From NCBI GenBank assembly GCA_938075675.1, contig CALJHE010000006.1, forward strand, positions 1 through 64,000: 64,000 bases of DNA. Reading direction: 5' to 3'. A program made the translations under genes and the position numbers. Below, one piece after another: positions 16,919 through 26,100 of this stretch. Position 1 is the first letter of the stretch, and each line of letters opens with the position of its first letter. Source of the stretch: Candidatus Poseidoniaceae archaeon (GTDB lineage Archaea; Thermoplasmatota; Poseidoniia; Poseidoniales; Poseidoniaceae). The notes under the pieces were generated by a model, which searched no databases, had not been told where the DNA came from, and saw only the letters and a list, made by a program, of their open reading frames with translations.

Positions 16919-17563
16919 ATGAAAGTGGCCGGTCACAGTGGTATGGTCAAACCACCGTTGGGCTTTCATGAGATTATTGAACTCCCTGAAGAGTATTGGG
17001 TGTTTGATTTTTCCAAGGGCCCGCAAACAGATTTTGAAAATCCATTTCCGTATTCGATTGGCAAGTACGATGAGCGACGGCCAGGGATGTACACAGCACC
17101 TCTCTTTGGCGGGGTTAGAAACCATCACGTTGGTTTGGATATCGGTGCGCCAGCCCATACTCCGGTTTACGCCTTCAGTGACGGATTTATCCATTCTTTT
17201 GCGGACAATGCTGAAGATGGCTCCTACGGCCCAACCATCATCACAGAGCACATCGTCGCTCTTCCCCAGCATGTTGGTTCGAATCAGAGGGCTGAGGCTG
17301 CAAAGATTTGGGTGCTTCATGGGCATCTCTCAAGGGAGAGTCTTAACGGCCTAGAAAAAGGTCAGCACATCAATGGTGGTGAACAAATCGCCACGCTTGG
17401 TGGGAAGCATGAAAACGGGGGTTGGGCGCCACATCTCCACTTGCAATTGTCGAACTTTGAGCCGACTGAAAATGATTTACCAGGAGTCGTAGATGAGGAG
17501 GGACGGTCGCAAGCCTTGCTCGACTATCCTGACCCGAGACTGATTGTTGGGCCGGTTTATTGA
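16919..17563 (+). CDS. M23/LytM-type metallopeptidase-like protein
   Basis: A 214-residue protein with a LytM/M23 fold: HHVGLDIGAP (the HxxxD zinc-ligand motif, about residues 70-79), and later LHGHLS and HLHLQL (the HxH ligand, near residue 185). All expected zinc ligands are present, so it is probably an active metallopeptidase. Bacterial M23 enzymes cut peptidoglycan cross-links, which an archaeon of this type would not have. No signal peptide is visible, so it may act in the cytosol or leave by an atypical route. Possible roles are processing of glycine-rich peptides or attack on bacterial walls. It overlaps the convergent isomerase gene by 7 nt and has a dyad just before its ATG. Acquisition from bacteria is plausible but not shown. 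Confidence 0.8.
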   Translation: MKVAGHSGMVKPPLGFHEIIELPEEYWVFDFSKGPQTDFENPFPYSIGKYDERRPGMYTAPLFGGVRNHHVGLDIGAPAHTPVYAFSDGFIHSFADNAEDGSYGPTIITEHIVALPQHVGSNQRAEAAKIWVLHGHLSRESLNGLEKGQHINGGEQIATLGGKHENGGWAPHLHLQLSNFEPTENDLPGVVDEEGRSQALLDYPDPRLIVGPVY

Positions 17564-18690
17564 ACCGATTCCAAGTGCGCTTTGAGTGCAGTTATTGGAC
17601 CGATTGCTGCAGGATCTTTTCCGTGAAGAAAGGCGAGAGCAATCGAAATCCAATCCATCAAGATACACAAATGCAACATTGATTCAAGCAACGTGTTGCC
17701 TTCGCCAGCAATCTTCCATGCAAAATCTGTCGTTGCGTGAGCGACCATCCAATCCATGCGCTTGGAAACTTGGCGATGCATACCCTGCCATGTAAGCAAC
17801 ATCAACACGTGGTCGGAAGAAGACGCATCTTGGTCCGATCCGACTCCACCCCATGCTACACTTTCGTTGTGATTCATTTCAGGGATAACACCAACGCGGG
17901 CAAACCGAGCCGAATTCTCGTTGAGTTGATTTTTGAAGCGATTGAGAGCCGGCTGTAGTTCGGTTGGGCCTAGCAATGCAATTGGCCGTTCAAGCATGCA
18001 GAGCGCTAACTGAGCGACATCTCCTTCCGGGTCATTCACGATGTCAAAGCCCTCTACTGCCAGTTGGAGTCGGTCAAACATTGCCTCGTCTGCCCCTTCT
18101 CTGGGCTGTGGCAAAACGCCAATGTTTCTCAGTAAACCGAGTTGGCGACTGAAGATGTGTCCAAAAGCAGTACGGGGTGGTTGCCCACCCACTGAGGGCA
18201 AGAGGAAGCATTTTGGATAAATCTCTGGAAGCCCAGACAGGATTCCTCCGGTCGAAATGACAACGCTTGTGGCCCCCAGCTTCAGTGCAGTTTCAGTTGC
18301 TTCAAGTGCTTCTTCTGTATTGCCACTGTGAGATGTAGAAATGACCAGCCAATCTGTGTTCCACCATGACGGTAAAACATAATCGCGTTGTACGATTATG
18401 GGTACAGTTCCTTGGAAACCTGAAAGGGCCGAGATAAAATCTCCACCTGCTGCTGAACCGCCCATTCCCAAACAGAGAATACCGCTCCATTCGGTCTTTT
18501 CAAGGTCCTTCATCCATGGGAAATGTTCAGGTGTTGCGTGAACGATTCCACCGCGCAAGTCTTTGACAAACGCTCGGGTGAGGTCGACGATTCCTTGGTT
18601 GTCCAGCGCCTTTACCAGGTCGGCTAAACTCAATTCCTGTGGGGACTTATTGTTCTCCTCCATCGAGTCATGAGTATCGTTCTTCTTCAT
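17557..18690 (-). CDS. Bifunctional phosphoglucose/phosphomannose isomerase
   Basis: SIS-domain isomerase of 377 residues interconverting fructose 6-phosphate with glucose 6-phosphate and mannose 6-phosphate, feeding glycolysis and nucleotide-sugar synthesis. The first SIS domain has LCLGMGGSAAGGDFI near residue 75 and STSHSGNTEE near residue 118. The TAFGHIFSRQLGLL and NHNESVAWGG motifs (catalytic His/Glu region) follow, as in archaeal PGI/PMI proteins. The N-terminal 25 residues are variable, and Met9 is a possible start. The start codon overlaps the NMD3 stop by four bases (ATGA), so it is translationally coupled at the end of the ccm-NMD3 operon. Substrate range is a family inference. Confidence 0.87.
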   Translation of the reverse strand: MKKNDTHDSMEENNKSPQELSLADLVKALDNQGIVDLTRAFVKDLRGGIVHATPEHFPWMKDLEKTEWSGILCLGMGGSAAGGDFISALSGFQGTVPIIVQRDYVLPSWWNTDWLVISTSHSGNTEEALEATETALKLGATSVVISTGGILSGLPEIYPKCFLLPSVGGQPPRTAFGHIFSRQLGLLRNIGVLPQPREGADEAMFDRLQLAVEGFDIVNDPEGDVAQLALCMLERPIALLGPTELQPALNRFKNQLNENSARFARVGVIPEMNHNESVAWGGVGSDQDASSSDHVLMLLTWQGMHRQVSKRMDWMVAHATTDFAWKIAGEGNTLLESMLHLCILMDWISIALAFLHGKDPAAIGPITALKAHLESVQ

Positions 18691-19769
18691 ATCGACTTCC
18701 TCCCATCCTCTTCATCGCAACCGAGTTTATGCAGTGCCAACCAATCTCCATCGATTCGAGCAAGTCGGAGTTTCTGGCGTGGGACGTGGTCCCATGCGAC
18801 CCGTACTTCCGCCATGTTCCAACTTGTAGGGTCAAGAAATTCTGCAACCGAAGAATCTTCGTTAATGATGTCCGCAACAACATGGTCTTTCATTTGCGAT
18901 ACTACATTCGAGGATTCCAAATCCCTCCATGTAGCACCGGTTCTTTCTTGGCGGTCGATGCGTGACATAATCGCACCATCTTTCGTCCAAGTTGCCGGTC
19001 GCCAATACTTGTCTCTCCATCGCAAGACATCACCAAGGTCGTAGCCAGGTTTACGATACAGCAGCGTCAGTCGGGTCACGTCGATTCCATCTTTTCGCCC
19101 AACGGTTGAATTTGATTCTGCAACGTGCCCACCGTATTCGCTAACCAAGTGTCGCCCCCATGTTCGAGCGAGGCCTTTGCTGCCAAGAACGACATCGTAT
19201 CCTCCAGTGACAGGGCCTTCTGAAGTGATGAAGAACATTGGGTCGTCGGAGAGGTCTTCGATGACTTTGTCAAGTGTTTGTCGCAGTACGGTGAATTCTT
19301 CTTCTGAAAGACGACGGCCGGTTGAACGCAATTGCACGGTTGCTTCGAAATAGTTACCCGCCCTGCGGGTACATGTGAGGCATACGCCGTTTGCCATCCG
19401 CGCACGCATGGTATGTTCTTCCTGGAAAAGGAGGTCTTCAATGACCCCTTCAACCTGCAAGTGCAGTAGAGTATGGCGGTCGGAAACGGTCCTTGTCTCC
19501 AAAGCCAAACCAACATCTTCCGCATTCTTGTGGAACTGCACGTGCCGTTGAATCAGTTCATCCCAGATTTCTTCTTCTGAGATGTGAACCCACTTTCCTT
19601 GGATTTCGACAATTCCACACCGTGCGCAACGCACCCAAGGGATGTTTTCTGGGACTTGTACCAGTTTGATTCTCTTTCTGACGCACGGCTCACACATCCG
19701 GTCGCCGTACAGTGGAGGGTCGGCTCCACAGACCAAACAGAAATCTCGTCCTAGTCCTTCGATAGCCAT
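18687..19769 (-). CDS. NMD3-family protein (large-subunit maturation)
   Basis: A 360-residue archaeal homologue of eukaryotic NMD3, the adaptor that binds the 60S subunit during its late maturation. In archaea it is presumed to act in large-subunit biogenesis. The N-terminus carries two CxxC zinc pairs (CLVCGADPP and CEPC), then CARCG and a fourth motif VCLTCTRRAGNYFEATVQLR. These are the family's distinctive cysteine set. The middle region has an FFITSEGPVTGGYDVVLGS segment typical of the OB-like domain. The start ATG 19769 (MAIEGLGRDFC) places the first zinc site at the usual position. It lies between the CcmD-like gene and the PGI/PMI gene, all on one strand with short gaps, so it appears to share a transcript with cytochrome c maturation genes. 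Confidence 0.88.
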   Translation of the reverse strand: MAIEGLGRDFCLVCGADPPLYGDRMCEPCVRKRIKLVQVPENIPWVRCARCGIVEIQGKWVHISEEEIWDELIQRHVQFHKNAEDVGLALETRTVSDRHTLLHLQVEGVIEDLLFQEEHTMRARMANGVCLTCTRRAGNYFEATVQLRSTGRRLSEEEFTVLRQTLDKVIEDLSDDPMFFITSEGPVTGGYDVVLGSKGLARTWGRHLVSEYGGHVAESNSTVGRKDGIDVTRLTLLYRKPGYDLGDVLRWRDKYWRPATWTKDGAIMSRIDRQERTGATWRDLESSNVVSQMKDHVVADIINEDSSVAEFLDPTSWNMAEVRVAWDHVPRQKLRLARIDGDWLALHKLGCDEEDGRKSI

Positions 19770-19800
19770 CCCTCAAGTTGATGGGTGAATCCATCCGCTT

Positions 19801-20019
19801 TCAATCTGTAGCATCATCTGATGTCTCAGCAACGGATTGCTCGGCCACATTATCCGCTTGCTCAGCGTCCAATCCGATACTTGCTTCAACTGCTGCGAGT
19901 CGCTGCTCAATCGAGCGGCTACGAACCACGACCGTCCATGTCCAGATGGCAAGTCCAGCAATCATTCCAAGATAAGCGACAGTGAGATAGACAGTTCCTT
20001 CCAAATTAATTTCCTCCAT
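19801..20019 (-). CDS. ccmD: CcmD-like small membrane protein
   Basis: A 72-residue protein starting at ATG 20019 (MEEINLEGTV). It has one transmembrane helix (VYLTVAYLGMIAGLAIWTWTVVV) followed by RSRSIEQRLAAVEASI and an acidic, serine-rich tail. This is the layout of CcmD, which stabilises the CcmABC heme-handling complex. Its position right after CcmC, overlapping it by 14 nt, is the best support, since CcmD is too short and variable for sequence proof. In-frame ATG 20055 would overlap CcmC further and adds nothing helical. The acidic C-terminus is longer than in many bacterial CcmD proteins. Confidence 0.7.
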   Translation of the reverse strand: MEEINLEGTVYLTVAYLGMIAGLAIWTWTVVVRSRSIEQRLAAVEASIGLDAEQADNVAEQSVAETSDDATD

Positions 20020-20710
20020 CAAGTGATTTTTGAACGCTCTCAAGCCGTTGCTCAAGGTGAGTAATTCTCATGGAAATGAGCATGTGGCCGATGATGAATA
20101 CCGTAAACGACAGCGCCCCAATCAACAACACAAGAGACATCTCAGACTGCAATGAGCCACTGTCGTCACCGGCAGCAATCACTGGCCCAGGATGCCGAAT
20201 TTGCCAAATCCGGGTTGCGATATAGGTGAGCGGCACCAGCACAAAACCGAACAGACCAAACGTCGAAAACGTATCCCTTGTTTCAACACCGTCGGGTTGG
20301 CTTTGCCGTCCAAGCACTAAGAACAAGGCCAGAAGGGTAAGCAGTCCGAAGGTATTGAGTCGAACATCGGTCCAATCCCAAGGAGTCCCCCATTCTGCAG
20401 CGCCCCATACGCATCCCGACCAAACAGCCATCAGACCGCAGGCCAAACTTGCTTCTGTTCCTGCTACATGCAGGCGCCATCCCATTGGGCTGCGCTTGAA
20501 AAACCACAAAGCAGAGCCAACAAAGAGAACACCAAAGGCAATGAATGCTGCCCATGCGGATGGGACATGCCAGTAGAATATTCGCTGTGCAGCGGGTGAT
20601 TCGAAGGCATTGATTGAGACACTGGGTGCCCAGTTCAGGCCGAGATAAAGCGTGGTCATAATTCCGAGAAAACCCACGCCGAGCAACATTTCTGGAACTC
20701 GACCTCGCAT
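20006..20710 (-). CDS. ccmC: Heme exporter/handling protein CcmC
   Basis: Six-helix membrane protein of 234 residues in cytochrome c maturation, which presents heme at the outer face of the membrane for transfer to CcmE. Seen are helices starting LLGVGFLGIMTTLYLGL, then YWHVPSAWAAFIAFGVLF with the expected histidine. The tryptophan-rich loop CVWGAAEWGTPWDWTDVRL corresponds to the WWD heme-binding motif, and a second histidine occurs later in IRHPGPVIA. ATG 20710 (MRGRVPEML) was chosen; a longer reading up to 21028 lacks any hydrophobic pattern and overlaps the CcmA gene. It lies between the CcmA-CcmB-like gene and ccmD. CcmE, CcmF and CcmH are not in the window. Confidence 0.9.
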   Translation of the reverse strand: MRGRVPEMLLGVGFLGIMTTLYLGLNWAPSVSINAFESPAAQRIFYWHVPSAWAAFIAFGVLFVGSALWFFKRSPMGWRLHVAGTEASLACGLMAVWSGCVWGAAEWGTPWDWTDVRLNTFGLLTLLALFLVLGRQSQPDGVETRDTFSTFGLFGFVLVPLTYIATRIWQIRHPGPVIAAGDDSGSLQSEMSLVLLIGALSFTVFIIGHMLISMRITHLEQRLESVQKSLDGGN

Positions 20711-20748
20711 GGTAAACTCTCCGCGCTCTCCTTCTTGAACTTGGGTGT

Positions 20749-21963
20749 TTAGAGCGTTGCTGTATATTCGGTTACCAAGGCCCAAGGAAGAATCAGTATC
20801 GGCAAAAGAAGCCGCAGAAAGACGGCATTTGGTCGGGCAAGACGGAGGGTATTGATTTCGATGAAACGGACGCAGGCCATCGTAAACCAAAGCACAAATG
20901 CGCCGATGAGTGTTACTTTCCAATCGAACGCTTCGAGAAAAACCACTGTTCCAATGGCCGTAAAGGCTACACCCGTGAGCGGTGCGAACAAGTCTGCAGA
21001 TGGCAAGCGTTGAACATTTGCTCTCCACCAGTCAACAGCTCTCTGTTCTCGTAGCAAGAAAAGCACAGGGTCACCTGCAAGGCCAGCCGCAAACGGGGCA
21101 GAGAGCGTGAGACCTACGAGCAGTGTTCGATCTGAAATTGTACTCGGGTCGATGAAAGCCATCATTGTGCCGAGGACCAGCAATGCAGTGAGTCCGTTAC
21201 GGGCAATCCCTGCACGAGTCGAACGAAGATAGCGTTGACCAGCCTTTGATGCGACAAACGACTGCGGTTCGGGTTGCCCGATTGCCTTCCACGCAATATC
21301 ATCGGACGGTTTGTTCACGACCTCTTTTTTGAGGTCATGAAGCCGAGTTGCACACTCAAGCATTGCCGGATGGTGAGAGGCGATGAGGAATCCATGGCCG
21401 GCTTGACGCAGTTGCCCGATGGTGGACACCAGTGTGCGAACAGCGGATTGGTCAAGACCAGTTGCGGGCTCATCCAGCAAAACCAACCGAGGTTTTTCTG
21501 AGAGCATGGCGGGTAAAAGTCCAGCAATCACGGCCACCTTTCTCGCTTGACCACCAGACAGTTGCCCGATGCGGTCGTGCCTTCGGTGTGCAAGGCCGTA
21601 CGATTCGAGGAGAGGTGCAAGATCCGCTGTCATTTGAGAAAGTGCACAAACGGTCATGAGATGATTTTCAACCGTTTCATCTCCGACAAGTCCGTTGCTC
21701 TGCAAGGTGAGTCCGAACGGATGAACTGGACGATTCCGCCGCCCTTCGTGGTCAAGGACCAACGCCCCATGATGGGACACTGAGCCCTTCTCAAGTGGCA
21801 GAAGACGTGCGCTGCATTCGATGACCGTCGACTTGCCAGCGCCGTTTTCGCTGTGCAGTACAACGACGTCCCCGGATTTGATTTCAAGGTGGAACGCAGA
21901 CAAAACCTTGTTCATGCCCCGTGAGACCTCAAGGCCTTCGAGTCGAAGCAATGTTTCTGCCAT
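20749..21963 (-). CDS. Fused CcmA-like ATPase and CcmB-like membrane domain
   Basis: A 404-residue protein. Residues 1-205 form an ABC ATPase of CcmA type with Walker A SENGAGKST, signature LSGGQARKVAV and Walker B LVLLDEPATGLD. From about residue 240 the protein becomes hydrophobic, with five or so helices (NGLTALLVLGTMMAF, LLVGLTLSAPFAAGLAG, LFAPLTGVAFTAIGTVVFLE, VTLIGAFVLWFTMAC, LLLPILILPWALV). This is the expected place of CcmB. CcmA and CcmB are normally separate proteins, so this is a probable gene fusion with a diverged CcmB half. CcmAB drives release of heme-loaded CcmE. The gene heads the operon with ccmC and ccmD, which supports the call. The CcmB assignment rests on context and topology. 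Confidence 0.75.
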   Translation of the reverse strand: MAETLLRLEGLEVSRGMNKVLSAFHLEIKSGDVVVLHSENGAGKSTVIECSARLLPLEKGSVSHHGALVLDHEGRRNRPVHPFGLTLQSNGLVGDETVENHLMTVCALSQMTADLAPLLESYGLAHRRHDRIGQLSGGQARKVAVIAGLLPAMLSEKPRLVLLDEPATGLDQSAVRTLVSTIGQLRQAGHGFLIASHHPAMLECATRLHDLKKEVVNKPSDDIAWKAIGQPEPQSFVASKAGQRYLRSTRAGIARNGLTALLVLGTMMAFIDPSTISDRTLLVGLTLSAPFAAGLAGDPVLFLLREQRAVDWWRANVQRLPSADLFAPLTGVAFTAIGTVVFLEAFDWKVTLIGAFVLWFTMACVRFIEINTLRLARPNAVFLRLLLPILILPWALVTEYTATL

Positions 21964-22053
21964 GGATGTCCGAGATTGCGAACCGACATCAAACCTCCCA
22001 TTCCTCCGCAGATTCCCAATGGACTCAAATGAGTGGCCTTCCTAGCGTTTTCC

Positions 22054-23091
22054 ATGAGCACCACGATGTCCCTGTTCGGCGCATCGGAATGGTTCTTGCT
22101 CAGCGTTTGGTTCATCGCCCTTTTTTGGCCCATTTTTTACGCTCTTCGACATAAGACTTCTCTGGCTCTATCCATCACAGTGAGTCTGCTTCTTGGATAC
22201 CTCATCCAATATTTTGCAGTCTTCGCCATCACGAATGGATGGATTGGCGGATGGCTGTGGTGGGATTTTGTGCTCATCCCAAACAGAGCAGTGGATTTGG
22301 CGTGGTTTCACACGTTCTTCTCCGCAGGATTCCTTCACGGTGACGCACTGCATGTCTTGGGTAATATTCTCGTTATTGCACTGGTCGGCGTTCCCCTTGA
22401 GCAGCGGTTGGGTGTACGCCGATTTGCGACAGTCTATGCTGTTGGGTTGTTCGGAGGCTCATTCGCTTGGTATCTGTTTAATTCCGCATCAAGTACACCC
22501 TCGCTTGGCGCCTCAGGCGCAGCATTTGGTTTGTTCGGGGCATATTTGGCCGGATGGCCGAAGGACGAGATTCCCTTTCCATTGATTCTCATTCGCAAAT
22601 GGCCTGTGCTCTACATCGCAATGTTTTATTTCGGAATGGAAATTTATCGAGCCTACACCACAATGGGGCTTAATCAAGCCAGCGACGTTGCACATATGGC
22701 TCACCTTGGTGGCTTCCTTGCAGCATATTTACTTCTGCCAAGCATAGCCAAGAATGGCCCCTATGAACTCGGCGTCGAAGATGGCGGTCCATCCTCTACC
22801 GACAGCGAACGGTCGAGGCTGAATCGAATCAAGAGTTCGATGGTCGACATGTCGAATTTACAAGACCCATGGACATCCCGTGGATTGGAGATTCCACGTT
22901 CGGTGAGAGACCCGCTTCAAAGCCTCATGGCTTCATCTGACGAACCCGAAACCCGCATCGCTTGGATGGAACATCTTGCTGATACAGCGGAGTGTCCAAC
23001 CTGCAGTGCACCACTTGGCGTCGTAGAGCGCAAAAACGGTCCTCAGATGCAATGTTCCGATGAACCTGAACATTTTTTCTGGCCGGAGTGA
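22054..23091 (+). CDS. Rhomboid family intramembrane serine protease with C-terminal zinc knuckle
   Basis: Intramembrane protease cleaving transmembrane substrates. It has at least six hydrophobic helices. Catalytic serine lies in GASGAAFGLFGAYLAGW (GxSG), the catalytic histidine region is DVAHMAHLGGFLAAYL, and HGDALHVLGNILVI matches the conserved helix 2 histidine/asparagine motif. After the membrane core a polar linker leads to a C-terminal module with CPTC near residue 314 and a further cysteine in MQCSDEPEHFFWPE, resembling half of a zinc ribbon. ATG 22054 (MSTTMSLFG) was chosen over GTG 22033. It diverges from the ccm operon across a short gap and precedes the subtilase gene. Both encode membrane-linked proteases on the same strand. 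Confidence 0.88.
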   Translation: MSTTMSLFGASEWFLLSVWFIALFWPIFYALRHKTSLALSITVSLLLGYLIQYFAVFAITNGWIGGWLWWDFVLIPNRAVDLAWFHTFFSAGFLHGDALHVLGNILVIALVGVPLEQRLGVRRFATVYAVGLFGGSFAWYLFNSASSTPSLGASGAAFGLFGAYLAGWPKDEIPFPLILIRKWPVLYIAMFYFGMEIYRAYTTMGLNQASDVAHMAHLGGFLAAYLLLPSIAKNGPYELGVEDGGPSSTDSERSRLNRIKSSMVDMSNLQDPWTSRGLEIPRSVRDPLQSLMASSDEPETRIAWMEHLADTAECPTCSAPLGVVERKNGPQMQCSDEPEHFFWPE

Positions 23092-23101
23092 TGGTCAACC
23101 T

Positions 23102-23127
23102 CCCCTAGCCCCCATAGGGGGCTGGGG
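23102..23127. promoter_or_regulatory. GC-rich hairpin between rhomboid and subtilase genes
   Basis: CCCC-T-AGCCCCC pairs with GGGGGCT-GGGG around a 3-nt ATA loop, an 11-bp stem with one bulged base. No T-run follows, so it is not a typical bacterial intrinsic terminator. It may be an mRNA processing or regulatory structure in the leader of the subtilase gene. Confidence 0.45.
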
Positions 23128-23160
23128 AGTGGACAGTTGAAGGATAGGCTCAAAGGAGTG

Positions 23161-26100
23161 ATGCTGGTGCACAATACGGAAGTGAGTCAATTGCAACAGT
23201 CATTGTCATGGAAATCCCGACGAATTTCTTTCTTCTTGGTTCTCGTTTTTTTGATTGCAGACCTTGGCGTTTTAGCGAACGACACGGAACAAGATATTCT
23301 TGTAGAATTATCGCCAGAATATGCAGAGCCTATCCTTGTCGAAGGATTACCACCTTTGATGTGCGGCGAAGAAATCTGCCTTCGTCCGGTTCGAGACATT
23401 GATCGTAACGGTCGCATCTCTGCAGAAGCAGACCAGTGGTGGCAATCCTATGGCCCCGATTTGGACTGGAACGGAATGGACGACCGCCTCCAGAGGGTTC
23501 TCGCTGGCTCTGAATCCGTCTCTCCAACGGCGATCATTGGGCCAGATGGGCGTAAAACGGTCGCTGTTGTCGTCGATTACGCTTGGCGAGCAAACGATGC
23601 TGAAATCGAGACGCTGCGCTCAGTTCTTGATGCTCATGGCTGGGTTGGCGAAGACGGCGGCGCATGGTTTCAACAACTCGAAGACATCGATTCTGTTGCC
23701 GTCGATAAGGTGCCGGTGTCTGCGCTCATGGACCTCTATTCACTCCACGGAGTTGTCGTTATTGAAATGCAAAATGTCATGATTCCATCCAACGATGTTG
23801 CTGCTAAAGCCGCACGTGCACGCCCATCAGATGTCTATTCAGCAACCGCCTATGAGCGCGATTACATCGGCGATGGCGTTGTTGTTGCCGTTCTTGACAC
23901 CGGTGTTGACAATGAGCACGAATCACTCAATGATTTTGACGACGAAAACGATGCACCGGATGAAGACCCACTCTCCTACAATGACCACAAATGGGTGGCA
24001 GGATACGATGCTACTTCCTCAGCTTCAAGCGTCGATGGAACACAAGATCCTGATGATGGAAATGGGCACGGAACACACGTTGCAGGTTCAGCAATCGGCA
24101 CCGGTGACAGCAGCCGTGTTCACATGGGCACTGCTCCGGGTTCGTACCTTGTTGATATCAAGGTTCTAACCGATTCGGGAGGCACCAATTCACAAGCTTC
24201 ACTCAACGGAATCCAATGGCTCATCAACAACCAAAATACAGATTGGGGTCATAATTCCTCAACTCGAGGTATCCAAGTCGCTTCGATGTCGTTCGGCTCC
24301 GCTTCAACTCCATTGAACCCTGGAGATCAAGGAGACAACGGCAGCGGTTCCGAGGCTCGTCTCGTGAACGATGCAGTCAACGCATCCATCGTCTGCGTGG
24401 TTGCCATGGGCAACGACGGTTCGAACCGTGTACCTTCTCCCGCAAGTGCTGACAGAGCAATTTCTGTTGGTGCTGCTACAGACCGTGGCACCATCAACCG
24501 CACCAATGACAACGTCGCAGATTATTCGAATACCGGACCTCGCATTGACGATAACGATGACGATGAGTGGGACGAACTCAAACCCGACATCACTTCTTTC
24601 GGTTCGGGCATCATGTCAGCAACTGCACAAACCGGCGCCTCATTCCCAGGGCAGCCTGCGAGACCTCTGGCAGGCTCAGATTACGACGAGAAAGACGGAA
24701 CGAGTATGGCAACTCCAATCGCTTCAGGAATTGTAGCGCTCATGCTACAGGCAGACCGCTCTCTTGAACCACAGGAAATTAAAGACATCTTGCGCAATTC
24801 ATCTGAGGCACGAGGTACGGCATCTGAACCAAGCATCTCCGATCGATGGAACGACGAATGGGGCTTCGGACTTATCGATGCTTCATGCGCAATTGACACT
24901 GTTCTCAACAAGGCATGTACACCGCTTGATGGCGGCGGTGGCATCATCGACCCGCCACCATCTGGGAACGGGACCAGTTTCGACGTGGACATGTCGAAGC
25001 CTAACAACGGTACGTGGTGGATTGAAGGTGATTTTGCCCGCATTGCTGGGACAACAGATGAAAACCAAGACGGAGACGAATATACCAAGGTACAAGTTCG
25101 TATCGAACAATACCTTGAATCGGGAACCGTCCGTGAACTCCAAAATTGGGTGGATGCAGGTGGCGATGTCTCCTCATGGTATCTCGATGTTTCAGTGAAA
25201 GACAGTTGGGTTCGTCAAGACGAAGATTATGCTTTGGTTCTTGCACGGGCCGTCAACGATGAAGGAGAAGAGTCCGCCCTCGATGCACGTTGGATTAACA
25301 TTGCTCGAATGGCGGTAACCATTGCTGGACCTGCAGTCGGTACCGCACTCCAAGGATCTGTGGATTTCAGCGGAACGGTCGAAGGTGTAGAACACGATGT
25401 ACTGGAATACAAAATTGATAACGGCGATTGGCTGGTTGGTGAACAGCTTGATGAGATGGAAATTGGCACACAAGACTGGTCTTTTTCCTGGAACTCAAAC
25501 TCCGTTGATGACGGTTCACACCGCGTCAACTTCCGAATGGTCAATGAAAGCGGCGTTGCGACCGATGAAATACGTCGAACATACACTGTAGACAACCAGC
25601 CTGCTGCTCCCGATTTCCAGTTCCAAGGTAGCGTCGAAATCATGGACCAAGACCTTCCGGTTTACTCCGCAGTTGCCGGTACTGTACTCGAAGTCGATTT
25701 CACTGTAATCAACGTCGGCGATCTTGACGCAAACGATGTCTTTGTTCAACTCAGTGCAGTGGGTAGTCAATCGGAGACATATCCTCGAGAGACACGAATT
25801 TCCACGCTTGCAGAAGGCGAAAGCCAACAGGTTACCCTGTATTGGTGGGCCACACAAGCAGGCACTCAAGACGTTACAATTACCATCGATCCAAACAATC
25901 AGCAAGGAGACCCAAACCCTTCCAACAACGTTTACACTTTTTCGTTCGAAGTCGAAGAACGACCAGTAGAGGCAATGCTGAGGTTCTTGCCCGGTGCAGT
26001 CACAACCGACCCTCGAATCCCTCTTCCTGATACCCCATTCAATATTGATGTGCGAATCGATAACCTTGGTCAAACTGAAGCAACACAACTGAATGTTCGC

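Noticed and set aside
23102-23127. Intrinsic transcription terminator
   Set aside because: The stem is strong, but no T-run follows, and the subtilase start comes within 35 nt; it is listed as a regulatory hairpin instead.
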